Translations under genes and position numbers: made by a program
Notes under the pieces: model-generated
Databases searched by the model: none
What the model was told of the DNA's origin: nothing
What the model saw: the letters and a program-made list of their open reading frames with translations, nothing else
DNA from: a virus
IMG/VR virus record: IMGVR_UViG_3300036985_004905
Location: 1 to 46,413 of that record
DNA: 46,413 bases
Direction: 5' to 3' (one strand)
Shown here: positions 1 to 7,691 of the stretch, one piece after another
Numbering within the stretch: the first letter of the stretch is position 1
How the letters are laid out: the number at the start of each line of letters is the position of its first letter

Positions 1-76
1 AGTTTGGAGGATCATACGTCATTTCTTTTTTGAATAAATCACACCAACCGGCATTTTCACATTGACATTCAGGCAT
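1..76 (-). CDS. Partial CDS at the left window edge, Cys-rich N-terminus
   Basis: The first 25 codons of a gene that runs off the left edge. The ATG at 74-76 follows an AAAGG ribosome-binding site with about 7 nt spacing. The product begins MPECQCENAGWC, a cluster of three cysteines followed by a basic segment. I have seen similar C-x-C-x(n)-AGWC openings in phage and environmental proteins, probably metal-binding, but cannot name the family from so short a piece. It is the next gene downstream of the head-associated protein and probably co-transcribed with it. Confidence 0.55.
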   Translation of the reverse strand, partial: MPECQCENAGWCDLFKKEMTYDPPN

Positions 77-126
77 GATCTATCGACCTTTTACTTTAAA
101 TAAGAATAAGACAACTGTACATATCA

Positions 127-1128
127 TCACCAGTTGCGGCAGCTCCAATATCGTGCTTTAAATTTTGGACCGGGATTGTCACAATTATGACGTGCCCTGA
201 AGCTTTTCCGACGCTCTGGGATATTTTTCTTGATGGTCATATTGGGGTCGCCAAAATTGACCTTGACAACATTACCCTTTTCATTCTTTACGTAAACGCT
301 AAACTTCTTTGGACCATCTGGAGTCCTGAAAGGCTTGCCCAATTGAACCTTGCGACCCTGATATTCAGAGGCGTTTGCCGGTGTTAAAACTCTTCCGTCT
401 TTTTTATAAATACCCTGACGCTTGTACGTATAAATTTCACCAGTCTTTGGGTCTTCGTATTTAAATTTTGCTTCAGATTCATCTTCTGTGTCGTCCTCTT
501 CATCTTCTATTTTATTTGCCTCGATAAAATCATAGATGTTCTGAATATAAACCTCAGCCTTGGAAATCATATCCTTGGTCCACTCTTCAAAAGTAATACC
601 TTCTAGATATTCTTCAATTTCCATCAATTGCTCATGCATCTTTTTGAGTTGCTCTCGTTGCATTTGACCATCATCATAAGATGCCAAAGCAATCCTCAGC
701 AATGATTGTGCCTTTTTCCAAGACTTTGGGTCTGGGCGATCTGGATCTCCGGGTTTTGCTGGCTTGTAATTTTTGCCTTCACGGTCTCTCTTCTTGTTGA
801 TATTATCCCATAGTCCCGGCTTTGCGACAGAAACATCCCAAATTTCAACTTCTGATTCTTCAAAAGACACTTCATCAGCAGTCACGTATTCGTCTGAATG
901 TGGAATATAAAAATTATCTTCATTGATTTCTTCTTCAGAGCCATAAGCGTCAAAATACATCTGAAAATCTGCTGAAGCAATGTAGTTCATATCTTCGCAA
1001 GCCTTACTCATGCAAACGGCTACTCTTTGTTCTTTGTCTGGATAATCTTTTCCCATATTTGGGTCGCTCATACAACGACTCATAAAGTTATTTGAATCTT
1101 CATTTTTTTGCTTGTTTGGAATTGGCAT
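127..1128 (-). CDS. Phage head-associated (scaffold or maturation type) protein
   Basis: Acidic and basic low-complexity protein of 333 aa. The start is placed at ATG 1128 (MPIPNKQK...) because AAGGA sits 7 nt upstream and the gene then clears the DUF1501 stop; the longer frame to 1206 would overlap it. Residues 1-45 carry a motif with spaced cysteines, FMSRCMSD...PDKEQRVAVCMSKA. In my recollection this motif precedes head-maturation proteases or other head proteins in many phages. The last 30 residues hold a second phage-associated tail, RRKSFRARHNCD...ARYWSC. The middle is Glu/Asp/Lys-rich with a predicted helical stretch, and no protease catalytic residues are evident. Role in capsid assembly is inference. 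Confidence 0.5.
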   Translation of the reverse strand: MPIPNKQKNEDSNNFMSRCMSDPNMGKDYPDKEQRVAVCMSKACEDMNYIASADFQMYFDAYGSEEEINEDNFYIPHSDEYVTADEVSFEESEVEIWDVSVAKPGLWDNINKKRDREGKNYKPAKPGDPDRPDPKSWKKAQSLLRIALASYDDGQMQREQLKKMHEQLMEIEEYLEGITFEEWTKDMISKAEVYIQNIYDFIEANKIEDEEDDTEDESEAKFKYEDPKTGEIYTYKRQGIYKKDGRVLTPANASEYQGRKVQLGKPFRTPDGPKKFSVYVKNEKGNVVKVNFGDPNMTIKKNIPERRKSFRARHNCDNPGPKFKARYWSCRNW

Positions 1129-1150
1129 TTCTTTATCCTTGCGATTTAAA

Positions 1151-2383
1151 TTAAATGAGTTCTTTGATTGCGTTTCCGCCATTTGCAATACGCATTGGTC
1201 GGCCATTTTTCGACGTATAATCTTTGCTGGTGTCTATATCAAGAGCAGAACAAACGGTTGCCATAAGGTCTGAAGCTTGATAGATCAATCCTTGAGGTTG
1301 AGTTCCGTCTTCTGAAGTTGCTCCAATGACTTGCCCATTCTTGAACAACCCTCCAGAAACAAAAGCACTCCAAGTCATAGCCCAGTGATCTCTGCCAGCA
1401 TCCTTATTGATTTTTGGTGTTCGACCAAACTCACCCATCATGATGATAGCAGTATTTTCCCACATATCAAGTCTTTTCAGATCAACTATCAATGCGGAAA
1501 TTGCTTTGTCTAATTCTGGCAATTTATTGTCTTTTAATGTGCCGTGAGTCATTTGATGTAAATCCCAGCCTCCAAATCCAACTTCAACAAAAGGAACTCC
1601 CACTTCAATCAAACGACGTGCCATCAATACGCTTCGGCCAAAGCCTGTGTTTCCATAAGCGTCTTTCACTTGTTGAGGCTCTGCGTCAACTTTTAGAGCA
1701 TCCATCTGCGGAGAAGTGTTTAACTTTATGGTTTTTTCATATAGCTTTTTATGGTCTCTTGGCAATTCTCCTCGTCTAGAATTGATAAAATTATCTTCTA
1801 CAAAAGACAAAGCGTCCAAACGATTTAGATTGAGTTTGTTGCCTAGATTATTTACTTTTCCATTGGAATCTACCACAAAAGGATTGTGTGAAGTTCCCAA
1901 AAATCCACCGCCGATACTTCCGGTGTTGACAGAAAAAAACGATGGTATATCTAATTCTTTTCTGTTTTTTCCAAGCTCAAAGGACACTACAGATCCAATG
2001 GATGGATGCTGCACTGTTGGAGAGGGTTTATATCCAGTGTGCATATAGTATGCGCCACGCTCATGATCTGCTTCTTGAGTGGACATGCTTCTGATCAAAG
2101 AAAAGCTATCGCCAAGCTGTGCCAACAATGGTAGATGTTCACAAATCTGAAAATCTCCAGTTGTGCTGATAGGCTTGAATGGACCAGCATGTTTGCTGTT
2201 TGGTTTCAAGTCCCACATATCGATAGTGGGAGGACCGCCGCCCAACCATATTAAAATTGCAGACTTTTGTTCTTTACGTAATTTAGATGCATTTTCAATG
2301 ATATTATTACCAAAAATGTAAGATGTGGACGCTAAAGCTGCAAGTCCACCCATATGCTCTAAGAAATGTCTTCTGTTTATCAT
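1151..2383 (-). CDS. DUF1501 family protein 1 (sulfatase/alkaline-phosphatase-like, Tat-exported)
   Basis: 410 aa. The N-terminus has a twin-arginine motif (NRRHFL, residues 3-8) followed by a hydrophobic segment to about residue 25, as is usual for DUF1501 proteins exported by Tat. Family landmarks: WLGGGPPTIDMWD at 46-58, HERG at 107-110, GYKPSP at 117-122, GGWDLH at 271-276, GEFGRTP at 317-323 and GRDHW at 330-334. These Asp/His positions match the metal-binding core of alkaline-phosphatase-superfamily enzymes. Full length compared with cellular members (about 400-480 aa). AAAGGA precedes the ATG, which overlaps the stop of the second DUF1501 gene as ATGA, so the two are translationally coupled. 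Substrate unknown; a sulfated or phosphorylated surface polymer is plausible inference. Confidence 0.85.
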   Translation of the reverse strand: MINRRHFLEHMGGLAALASTSYIFGNNIIENASKLRKEQKSAILIWLGGGPPTIDMWDLKPNSKHAGPFKPISTTGDFQICEHLPLLAQLGDSFSLIRSMSTQEADHERGAYYMHTGYKPSPTVQHPSIGSVVSFELGKNRKELDIPSFFSVNTGSIGGGFLGTSHNPFVVDSNGKVNNLGNKLNLNRLDALSFVEDNFINSRRGELPRDHKKLYEKTIKLNTSPQMDALKVDAEPQQVKDAYGNTGFGRSVLMARRLIEVGVPFVEVGFGGWDLHQMTHGTLKDNKLPELDKAISALIVDLKRLDMWENTAIIMMGEFGRTPKINKDAGRDHWAMTWSAFVSGGLFKNGQVIGATSEDGTQPQGLIYQASDLMATVCSALDIDTSKDYTSKNGRPMRIANGGNAIKELI

Positions 2384-3657
2384 ATAATGATATCCTTTAT
2401 AATTTTACCAAAATCAACAATTTCTATCGGTCTGCCTCCGGGAGCCATCAGTTCCTTGTCAGCATTGATTCCCATTTGATGGTATATCGTTGTTGCCCAA
2501 TCATGAATCTCAACAGGATTGTTTTGAGGTTCTGATCCAGTTGTATCCGAAGATCCGTAAACAATACCACCCTTGATTCCGCCACCCGCAAGAACTGAAC
2601 TAAAAACTCTAGGCCAATGGTCTCGTCCTCCTGTCGAATTAATTTTTGGAGTTCTTCCAAATTCAGAAATTACGCAAACTAAAGTTGAACTCAAAAGCCC
2701 TCTGTCTGATAGATCTTGAATCAATGAAGCAAAACCTTGATCAAAAGCTGGAAGTTGAGATTTGATACCATTTTCTATGCCGTCGTGCATATCCCAACCA
2801 CCATATGTCAAGGTGATGAACCTTGCTCCAGCTTCCACGAGCCTACGAGCCAAAAGCATTCTGGCTCCAGCGGTATTTCTACCGTATCTATCTCGTGTTT
2901 CTGGCGATTCTTTTTCCAACTTAAAGGCTTCTTGAGTATCAGAATTTCCTATCAAATCATAGGCTTTATCATAAAAGGAGTTCATAGCCATCAAACTATC
3001 TGCAGATTTATTTTGATTTATAAAATCTGAGTTTATAAGCTCTAAAGCCTTTTTCCTTTTGTCAAATCTTTTGGCGTCTATTTGAAGAGCAAGATCTTTC
3101 ACCTGAAAATTATCACTAGCAGGATCAGAGTTAAGATCAAAAGAACCAAAAGAACTGCTGAGATAACCAGTTCCAGCAAATTCATTTGATTGATTTGGAA
3201 TAGAAATGTACGCAGGTATACTGTTTCTAGATCCAAATTCATGACTGACAACGGCCCCTATGGATGGGTATTGAATCGCTGGACTTGGTTTATATCCAGT
3301 GAATATATTGTGTGTGCCTCGTTCATGAGCAGCTTCTCCATGAGTCATAGAGCGAAGTATTGTCAACTTATCTGCAATCGTCGCTGTTTTGATCAAAGAC
3401 TCATTGAGCTGAATACCATCGACATTGGTGCTGATTGGCTTCATTGACCCTCTGTATTCTACAGGCACATTGATTTTAGGATCAAACGATTCCTGAGCAG
3501 CAATACCTCCGGGAAGATATATAAATATCACACTCTTTGCTGTGCCTTCCACACTATTGTGACTCTTGATGTCGGCAAGAGTCATATTATGACCGATTGC
3601 AGCTAAAACTCCAGCTTGCAAGAAGCCTCTGCGACCAATATGAACGTGATGTAACAT
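2380..3657 (-). CDS. DUF1501 family protein 2 (sulfatase/alkaline-phosphatase-like, Tat-exported)
   Basis: 425 aa, a diverged paralogue of the following gene. Tat motif GRRGFLQAG at residues 8-16 and a hydrophobic stretch give a credible export signal. Family motifs: YLPGGIAAQESFDPK at 47-61, HGEAAHERGTHN at 106-117, GYKPSPAIQYPSIG at 121-134, GGWDMH at 286-291, SEFGRTP at 331-337 and GGRDHW at 343-348. All expected metal-site motifs appear intact, so it is unlikely to be decaying. Identity to the neighbour is concentrated in these motifs, suggesting an old duplication or acquisition as a pair. The stop overlaps the next ATG. Confidence 0.85.
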   Translation of the reverse strand: MLHHVHIGRRGFLQAGVLAAIGHNMTLADIKSHNSVEGTAKSVIFIYLPGGIAAQESFDPKINVPVEYRGSMKPISTNVDGIQLNESLIKTATIADKLTILRSMTHGEAAHERGTHNIFTGYKPSPAIQYPSIGAVVSHEFGSRNSIPAYISIPNQSNEFAGTGYLSSSFGSFDLNSDPASDNFQVKDLALQIDAKRFDKRKKALELINSDFINQNKSADSLMAMNSFYDKAYDLIGNSDTQEAFKLEKESPETRDRYGRNTAGARMLLARRLVEAGARFITLTYGGWDMHDGIENGIKSQLPAFDQGFASLIQDLSDRGLLSSTLVCVISEFGRTPKINSTGGRDHWPRVFSSVLAGGGIKGGIVYGSSDTTGSEPQNNPVEIHDWATTIYHQMGINADKELMAPGGRPIEIVDFGKIIKDIII

Positions 3658-3674
3658 GATAAATCTTTCTTTTT

Positions 3675-4712
3675 TTAGCCCGGTGCTTCATAGAAACCTA
3701 TGTTGAAACCGGGACGTGTGCAATCTTTGATAGTCTCTTTCATGCCGTGTTGCTTTAAGTGTTTCTCTATGTATATACACATATTCTCATTGGTATCCTC
3801 CCAATTGTTTTTGCAAAAATGACATAGATATTTACACTTCATGTTGTTTCTTGTTGGATCTACAGGCTTTGGATTATTATTTTGTTGAATCTCTAAAAAC
3901 CTGTTTTTAAGTTTTCCTAAAAACCTTTGCTCATCTTCTGGTCCAAAGCAAATACTGAAAGGTTTTGGATCTGGCTTACCATCAGGGTCTTTATAAAAGA
4001 AGATGCTCATTATTCTATTGGGAAAATCTTTATACAATCTGGAAATAGCGTAGAAATATAAAAGTAACTGAGGGTCATCTTCCAGCTTCTTGTAATCCTT
4101 GGCTTGTCCTGTGGCCCAATCCATACGTCTGCCACTTTTCCAGTCGATAACTTCTATTGTAGAGTCATTCACCAAGGTTGTCAAGTCAATGGTTCCTTTT
4201 ATTGCGAGTTGACCCTTGACCATTTTGCCGTCTATTTCATATTCAAATTTAGCCCAATCTTCTTCTATGAGCAGATCAAAGTGAGCTTCTGGATGATGAA
4301 TGTTTCTGTTTCTGGGGTCAAACAGTCCGTCTGTATGCGTCAAAAAGCTAAAAACCGTATTTCGAACATCTGTTTTATCACTTTTAAGAAATTTATGTCT
4401 TGAACCATCTGAATATTTCAATATCGATAGATCAATAATTTTATCAACAAACCCATCGGTGTAAAGCTCATCTTTTGAGACCTTTACTTTCCCGCATTTA
4501 TCGTCTTGTATTTCCAGAATCTTTTTGCGTGGATTGTCTTGTTGGTATTTTTTCAAGGAAGCTAAAATTTCCATAACCTTATGTGACATTGTTCCCATAT
4601 CTGCCTTTTTGCCACTATCAGATTGCCACCCTAAGACATAAGTCAAAAAATATTGCATTTGGCAAAAATCATAATTGTTGTAACTGGAACTTCTTACATA
4701 CGTTATTAGCAT
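3675..4712 (-). CDS. RecB/Cas4-like PD-(D/E)XK nuclease with probable Fe-S cluster
   Basis: 345 aa. The PDDEXK_1 fold is indicated by GTMSH (40-44), GTIDLT (173-178), EVIDWKSG (187-194, the D-x-K catalytic segment) and the following Q-x(3)-Y motif around 215-219. One Cys near the N-terminus (C17) together with C293, C297, C300 and possibly C312 near the C-terminus reproduces the split cysteine arrangement that holds a [4Fe-4S] cluster in Cas4, AddB and related exonucleases. It lies directly downstream of the dNMP kinase and primase, so a role in DNA end processing, recombination or host DNA degradation is likely. No Cas1/Cas2 or CRISPR repeats occur in the window, so a CRISPR adaptation role is not supported here. 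Confidence 0.8.
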   Translation of the reverse strand: MLITYVRSSSYNNYDFCQMQYFLTYVLGWQSDSGKKADMGTMSHKVMEILASLKKYQQDNPRKKILEIQDDKCGKVKVSKDELYTDGFVDKIIDLSILKYSDGSRHKFLKSDKTDVRNTVFSFLTHTDGLFDPRNRNIHHPEAHFDLLIEEDWAKFEYEIDGKMVKGQLAIKGTIDLTTLVNDSTIEVIDWKSGRRMDWATGQAKDYKKLEDDPQLLLYFYAISRLYKDFPNRIMSIFFYKDPDGKPDPKPFSICFGPEDEQRFLGKLKNRFLEIQQNNNPKPVDPTRNNMKCKYLCHFCKNNWEDTNENMCIYIEKHLKQHGMKETIKDCTRPGFNIGFYEAPG

Positions 4713-4721
4713 TAGATTCCT

Positions 4722-5534
4722 TTAATTAAGGTAAGTGGGTTTTACTGTGTTGAGATAAAAAGATTTTACCTTGTCTATCAGGTCATTTATTGATTCATTG
4801 CTGTTTTCTACGATGTTAAGAAATGAGTAATTGTCAAGAGCTAATTCGCTGGAATGATTATCTTCTGAGAAAACTTTCCTTGTTAGTCGCAACACCGTTC
4901 CGCCAGCTTGCTCCATTGCTTTAACTTCACTTGGAAAACGAACATCTGCTATTATTGCCAATTGAGATTGTTCGTGTTGTATCTTTTTAAGACATGCTTT
5001 AACCCAAATTGGCTCATACATCTTTCTCATAACATCTGTACCCAAGTATTGCATGAACTCACGAGCAGTCATTGGTCCTTCTTTGAGTGTAATTCCTATT
5101 TCTTCTGGACTGGTATTTATAAGTGGATTTAATCTACCTTCAAAAATAGACCAGTTAGCAGGAGTCAATACTTGTGGCATATTCTCCCAAAGTAGATGTT
5201 CTTGAATTTGATTTTTCTGTTCATTGGTTCCCCAAACACATTCATTTGGAATATCAAAAAGTTCTGTACACATCCATTTTAGACTGTCTGCAAAACTATA
5301 CAGCTTGACAAATGGCCACATATTATTATCTGCCCATGCTACAAATGCTTTATCTTTACGTTCAACGCAGAATTCGCCCAAACCATCGACACCAGACGTC
5401 TTGATCAATAATTGACCACTATCTCCAATTTCCCAATCTTTAATAAATCCCTGTTCCTTGAGAACGATACCGTGCAAGATGTTTGCAGTCGTGTTTTTGC
5501 CAGCCTGTTTGCGTCCAGAAATTCCTAAAATCAT
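4722..5534 (-). CDS. Deoxynucleoside monophosphate kinase (T4 gp1-like)
   Basis: 270 aa. It phosphorylates dNMPs to dNDPs, feeding host nucleoside diphosphate kinase during phage DNA synthesis. A P-loop-like motif GRKQAGKNT occupies residues 6-14. Later segments match the phage dNMP-kinase family: TAREFMQYLGTDVMRKM, then ADVRFPSEVKAMEQAGG and a RLTR segment. Size is close to the 241 aa of T4 gp1. It is coupled to the primase: the primase stop and this ATG overlap around 5534. I leave the symbol blank because the T4 name is simply gene 1. Confidence 0.85.
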   Translation of the reverse strand: MILGISGRKQAGKNTTANILHGIVLKEQGFIKDWEIGDSGQLLIKTSGVDGLGEFCVERKDKAFVAWADNNMWPFVKLYSFADSLKWMCTELFDIPNECVWGTNEQKNQIQEHLLWENMPQVLTPANWSIFEGRLNPLINTSPEEIGITLKEGPMTAREFMQYLGTDVMRKMYEPIWVKACLKKIQHEQSQLAIIADVRFPSEVKAMEQAGGTVLRLTRKVFSEDNHSSELALDNYSFLNIVENSNESINDLIDKVKSFYLNTVKPTYLN

Positions 5535-6586
5535 TAATAGTATCCTTTTAAGTCTTTTAAGATATTTGTTTTAACGGTTTTATTTTGTATAGAACCAATA
5601 TCTTTAGCGTTGATGTTTGGAAAAATTAATTTGAATAATCTACCGAGGTCTCTGTTTATCTTTATTTTAGATTCTCTTCCAGCCTGATCATTGTCTGTCA
5701 ACACGATGAGAGTTGTCACGCCTGACTTCAACAATAAACTTCTTTGTGCTCCGGATATATCTTTTCCAAATAATCCAACACAATTGCGAACTCCACATTC
5801 CCACAGTCTCCAAACGTCACCTTGACCTTCCACTAAAAACATTGAGTTTGTGTGTTGTGCAGAACTGATAGCGTTGTCAAAATTATATAAATAATCTGTT
5901 TTTCTTAGACCCTCGGAGAAAATGTATTTTGGTTGTACCCATTCTTTGGTTGCTCTAGCAATGAATCCAACAGCATGGGATTTGAACCGAATGGGGATAA
6001 TTGCTCTGTTCCGAAAAATTCCTTGGCGATCTTTCGTCTCTTTGACCTCAAAGAATTTTAGTGTTTCTTCTTTAAATCCTCTGGATAAGAAATAAGGAGA
6101 CGTGACCCCTGAGTCTCCTAACAAATCATTATTGAGTGACTTGGTGCAGCCATCAGGGTTATTTTTAGATCTAGCAATAGAACTAACAATTTTATTAAAG
6201 TCATGATAACAGTCGTCTGCATCATATCCAGAAACAGTGTCGATAATGATCTTATCGCTTTTTGCACCATGAAAATTATACAATTTAGAAGTATATTTTA
6301 ACACTTCAGAGAATGATTCTGTGTCCAATAACCCTTTTATCAAACCAAAAATGTCTGATTGAAAATGATCATGACAGCCACGGGTCCAACATTTCCACAT
6401 CTGCTTGTTCAAAGAAATGGACAGTCCGTTTGGATTGTCGCTGCCCTCATGAATAGGACACCTCATAAAGATATTATCATTATCCTGAGTGTATTCCAAC
6501 TTAAAACTGTCTAAAAGTATGAATATATCGTCAAAAATTATATCTTTTACTTTAGAAAGATCAAGACGAGCATTTGTTGTCTTCAT
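5534..6586 (-). CDS. DNA primase (CHC2 zinc finger and TOPRIM domain)
   Basis: 350 aa, synthesises RNA primers at the fork with the DnaB-type helicase encoded nearby. An N-terminal zinc finger is formed by C43, H46, C66 and C71 (C-x2-H ... C-x4-C). A TOPRIM fold follows: LVEGQGD at 251-257 supplies the acidic Glu, and VLTDNDQAG at 295-303 supplies the D-x-D pair. The protein lacks the C-terminal helicase-binding domain of cellular DnaG, as expected for a T4 gp61-type primase (342 aa). It lies between GMP reductase and dNMP kinase, in a replication/nucleotide operon. Confidence 0.88.
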   Translation of the reverse strand: MKTTNARLDLSKVKDIIFDDIFILLDSFKLEYTQDNDNIFMRCPIHEGSDNPNGLSISLNKQMWKCWTRGCHDHFQSDIFGLIKGLLDTESFSEVLKYTSKLYNFHGAKSDKIIIDTVSGYDADDCYHDFNKIVSSIARSKNNPDGCTKSLNNDLLGDSGVTSPYFLSRGFKEETLKFFEVKETKDRQGIFRNRAIIPIRFKSHAVGFIARATKEWVQPKYIFSEGLRKTDYLYNFDNAISSAQHTNSMFLVEGQGDVWRLWECGVRNCVGLFGKDISGAQRSLLLKSGVTTLIVLTDNDQAGRESKIKINRDLGRLFKLIFPNINAKDIGSIQNKTVKTNILKDLKGYY

Positions 6587-6626
6587 ATAAATCGTGACCT
6601 TGTGTTAGCCATCAATATATAAATGA

Positions 6627-7691
6627 TCATAATTCCTCTACGGATTTATTATCGTGTATTCTGTTGACTCTTATAAACTTAGCGGTTTTACTAAAATCTT
6701 TAAGACTTGTTGCTCCCGTGTAAGAACAAGCACTACGAATTCCGCCTAAAATATCTCTGAGTGTCAAGTACGCTGGACCTTTGTATTCAACTGTTTTTAC
6801 CCTGCCTTCACTCGCTTTGTAATCTTGAAGACCTTCTCCATATTTTTCTTGAGATTTTTTTGAAGACATTCCATAAAATGACATACTTTTTCTTTCGTTG
6901 TTTTCATCGTATGTCCACTCACCATCGCATTCCGATGTCCCAGCAAGCATTCCTCCCAACATAACAAAATCTGCTCCAGCAGCATAAGCCTTGGCTACAT
7001 CTGCTGGGTAACGACAACCTCCATCAGCACATATAAGCCCAAGTCTACCAACCTCGGAGCTTAATCCATGAGCTACGTGTGAGCATTCTGAAATCGCAGA
7101 TAGTTGAGGATATCCTACGCCAGCTTTTAATCTCGTGGTGCAAGCAGATCCGGGACCAATCCCAACCTTCACAACGTCAACTCCACCATGAAGAATAAGC
7201 TCTGAAACCATTTCTGGGGTACAAATGTTTCCAGCCATAATTATAGAGTCATTAAATTTTCTTCTTATCGAGGCACATCGATCTATAAACTTCTCAGTGT
7301 ATCCATTGGCTACATCTATACAGATATTGGGAGAGTGCCCAAGAGTATCTGTTATTTCACTGATTTTATCAGAATCATCTTCCATGCCCACACTTACCCA
7401 AACATTACTTTGGTTATTATGCACGCTGTAGTATGACGCAACGGAAGATGCTTGATAATGTTTACTTAGACATGTTAAGCAATCATGTGCTGATAATGAT
7501 GTTCCCATATTAAAGGTGCCGGTTGTATCCATGTTGGCAGCAATTATTGGTACTCCATTCCAATCTCTGTTTGAATGATAGAATTTGAACGTTCTTTTTA
7601 AATCAACATCTTTTCTGCTAGCAGCCTTTGACCTTTGTGGTACGAGTAATACATCATCAAAATCTAATTTCACATCATTGTCAATCTTCAT
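6627..7691 (-). CDS. guaC: GMP reductase (GuaC-type, IMPDH/GMPR family)
   Basis: 354 aa. It converts GMP to IMP and ammonia with NADPH, draining guanylate towards adenylate. The start is ATG 7691 with a GGAGGA site 6 nt upstream; an upstream TTG at 7709 is less likely. Features favouring GMP reductase over IMP dehydrogenase: length near 350 aa, no CBS domains, the active-site loop GIGPGSACTTR with the catalytic Cys near residue 184, SDGG-like ADGGCRYPADVAKA, GGMLAGTSE, FYGMSSKKSQEKY and a C-terminal RDILGGIRSACSYTGA. All are close to the E. coli/animal GMPR pattern. The gene overlaps the end of the DnaB-type helicase gene. This activity is rare in viruses as far as I know. Confidence 0.88.
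   Translation of the reverse strand: MKIDNDVKLDFDDVLLVPQRSKAASRKDVDLKRTFKFYHSNRDWNGVPIIAANMDTTGTFNMGTSLSAHDCLTCLSKHYQASSVASYYSVHNNQSNVWVSVGMEDDSDKISEITDTLGHSPNICIDVANGYTEKFIDRCASIRRKFNDSIIMAGNICTPEMVSELILHGGVDVVKVGIGPGSACTTRLKAGVGYPQLSAISECSHVAHGLSSEVGRLGLICADGGCRYPADVAKAYAAGADFVMLGGMLAGTSECDGEWTYDENNERKSMSFYGMSSKKSQEKYGEGLQDYKASEGRVKTVEYKGPAYLTLRDILGGIRSACSYTGATSLKDFSKTAKFIRVNRIHDNKSVEEL

Noticed and set aside
1129-1206. Upstream extension of the head-associated protein
   Set aside because: It would overlap the DUF1501 gene by 56 nt; the ATG at 1128 has a good ribosome site and begins the conserved motif.
3675-4712. Evidence of a CRISPR system because of the Cas4-like nuclease
   Set aside because: No repeat-spacer array and no Cas1 or Cas2 gene in the window.
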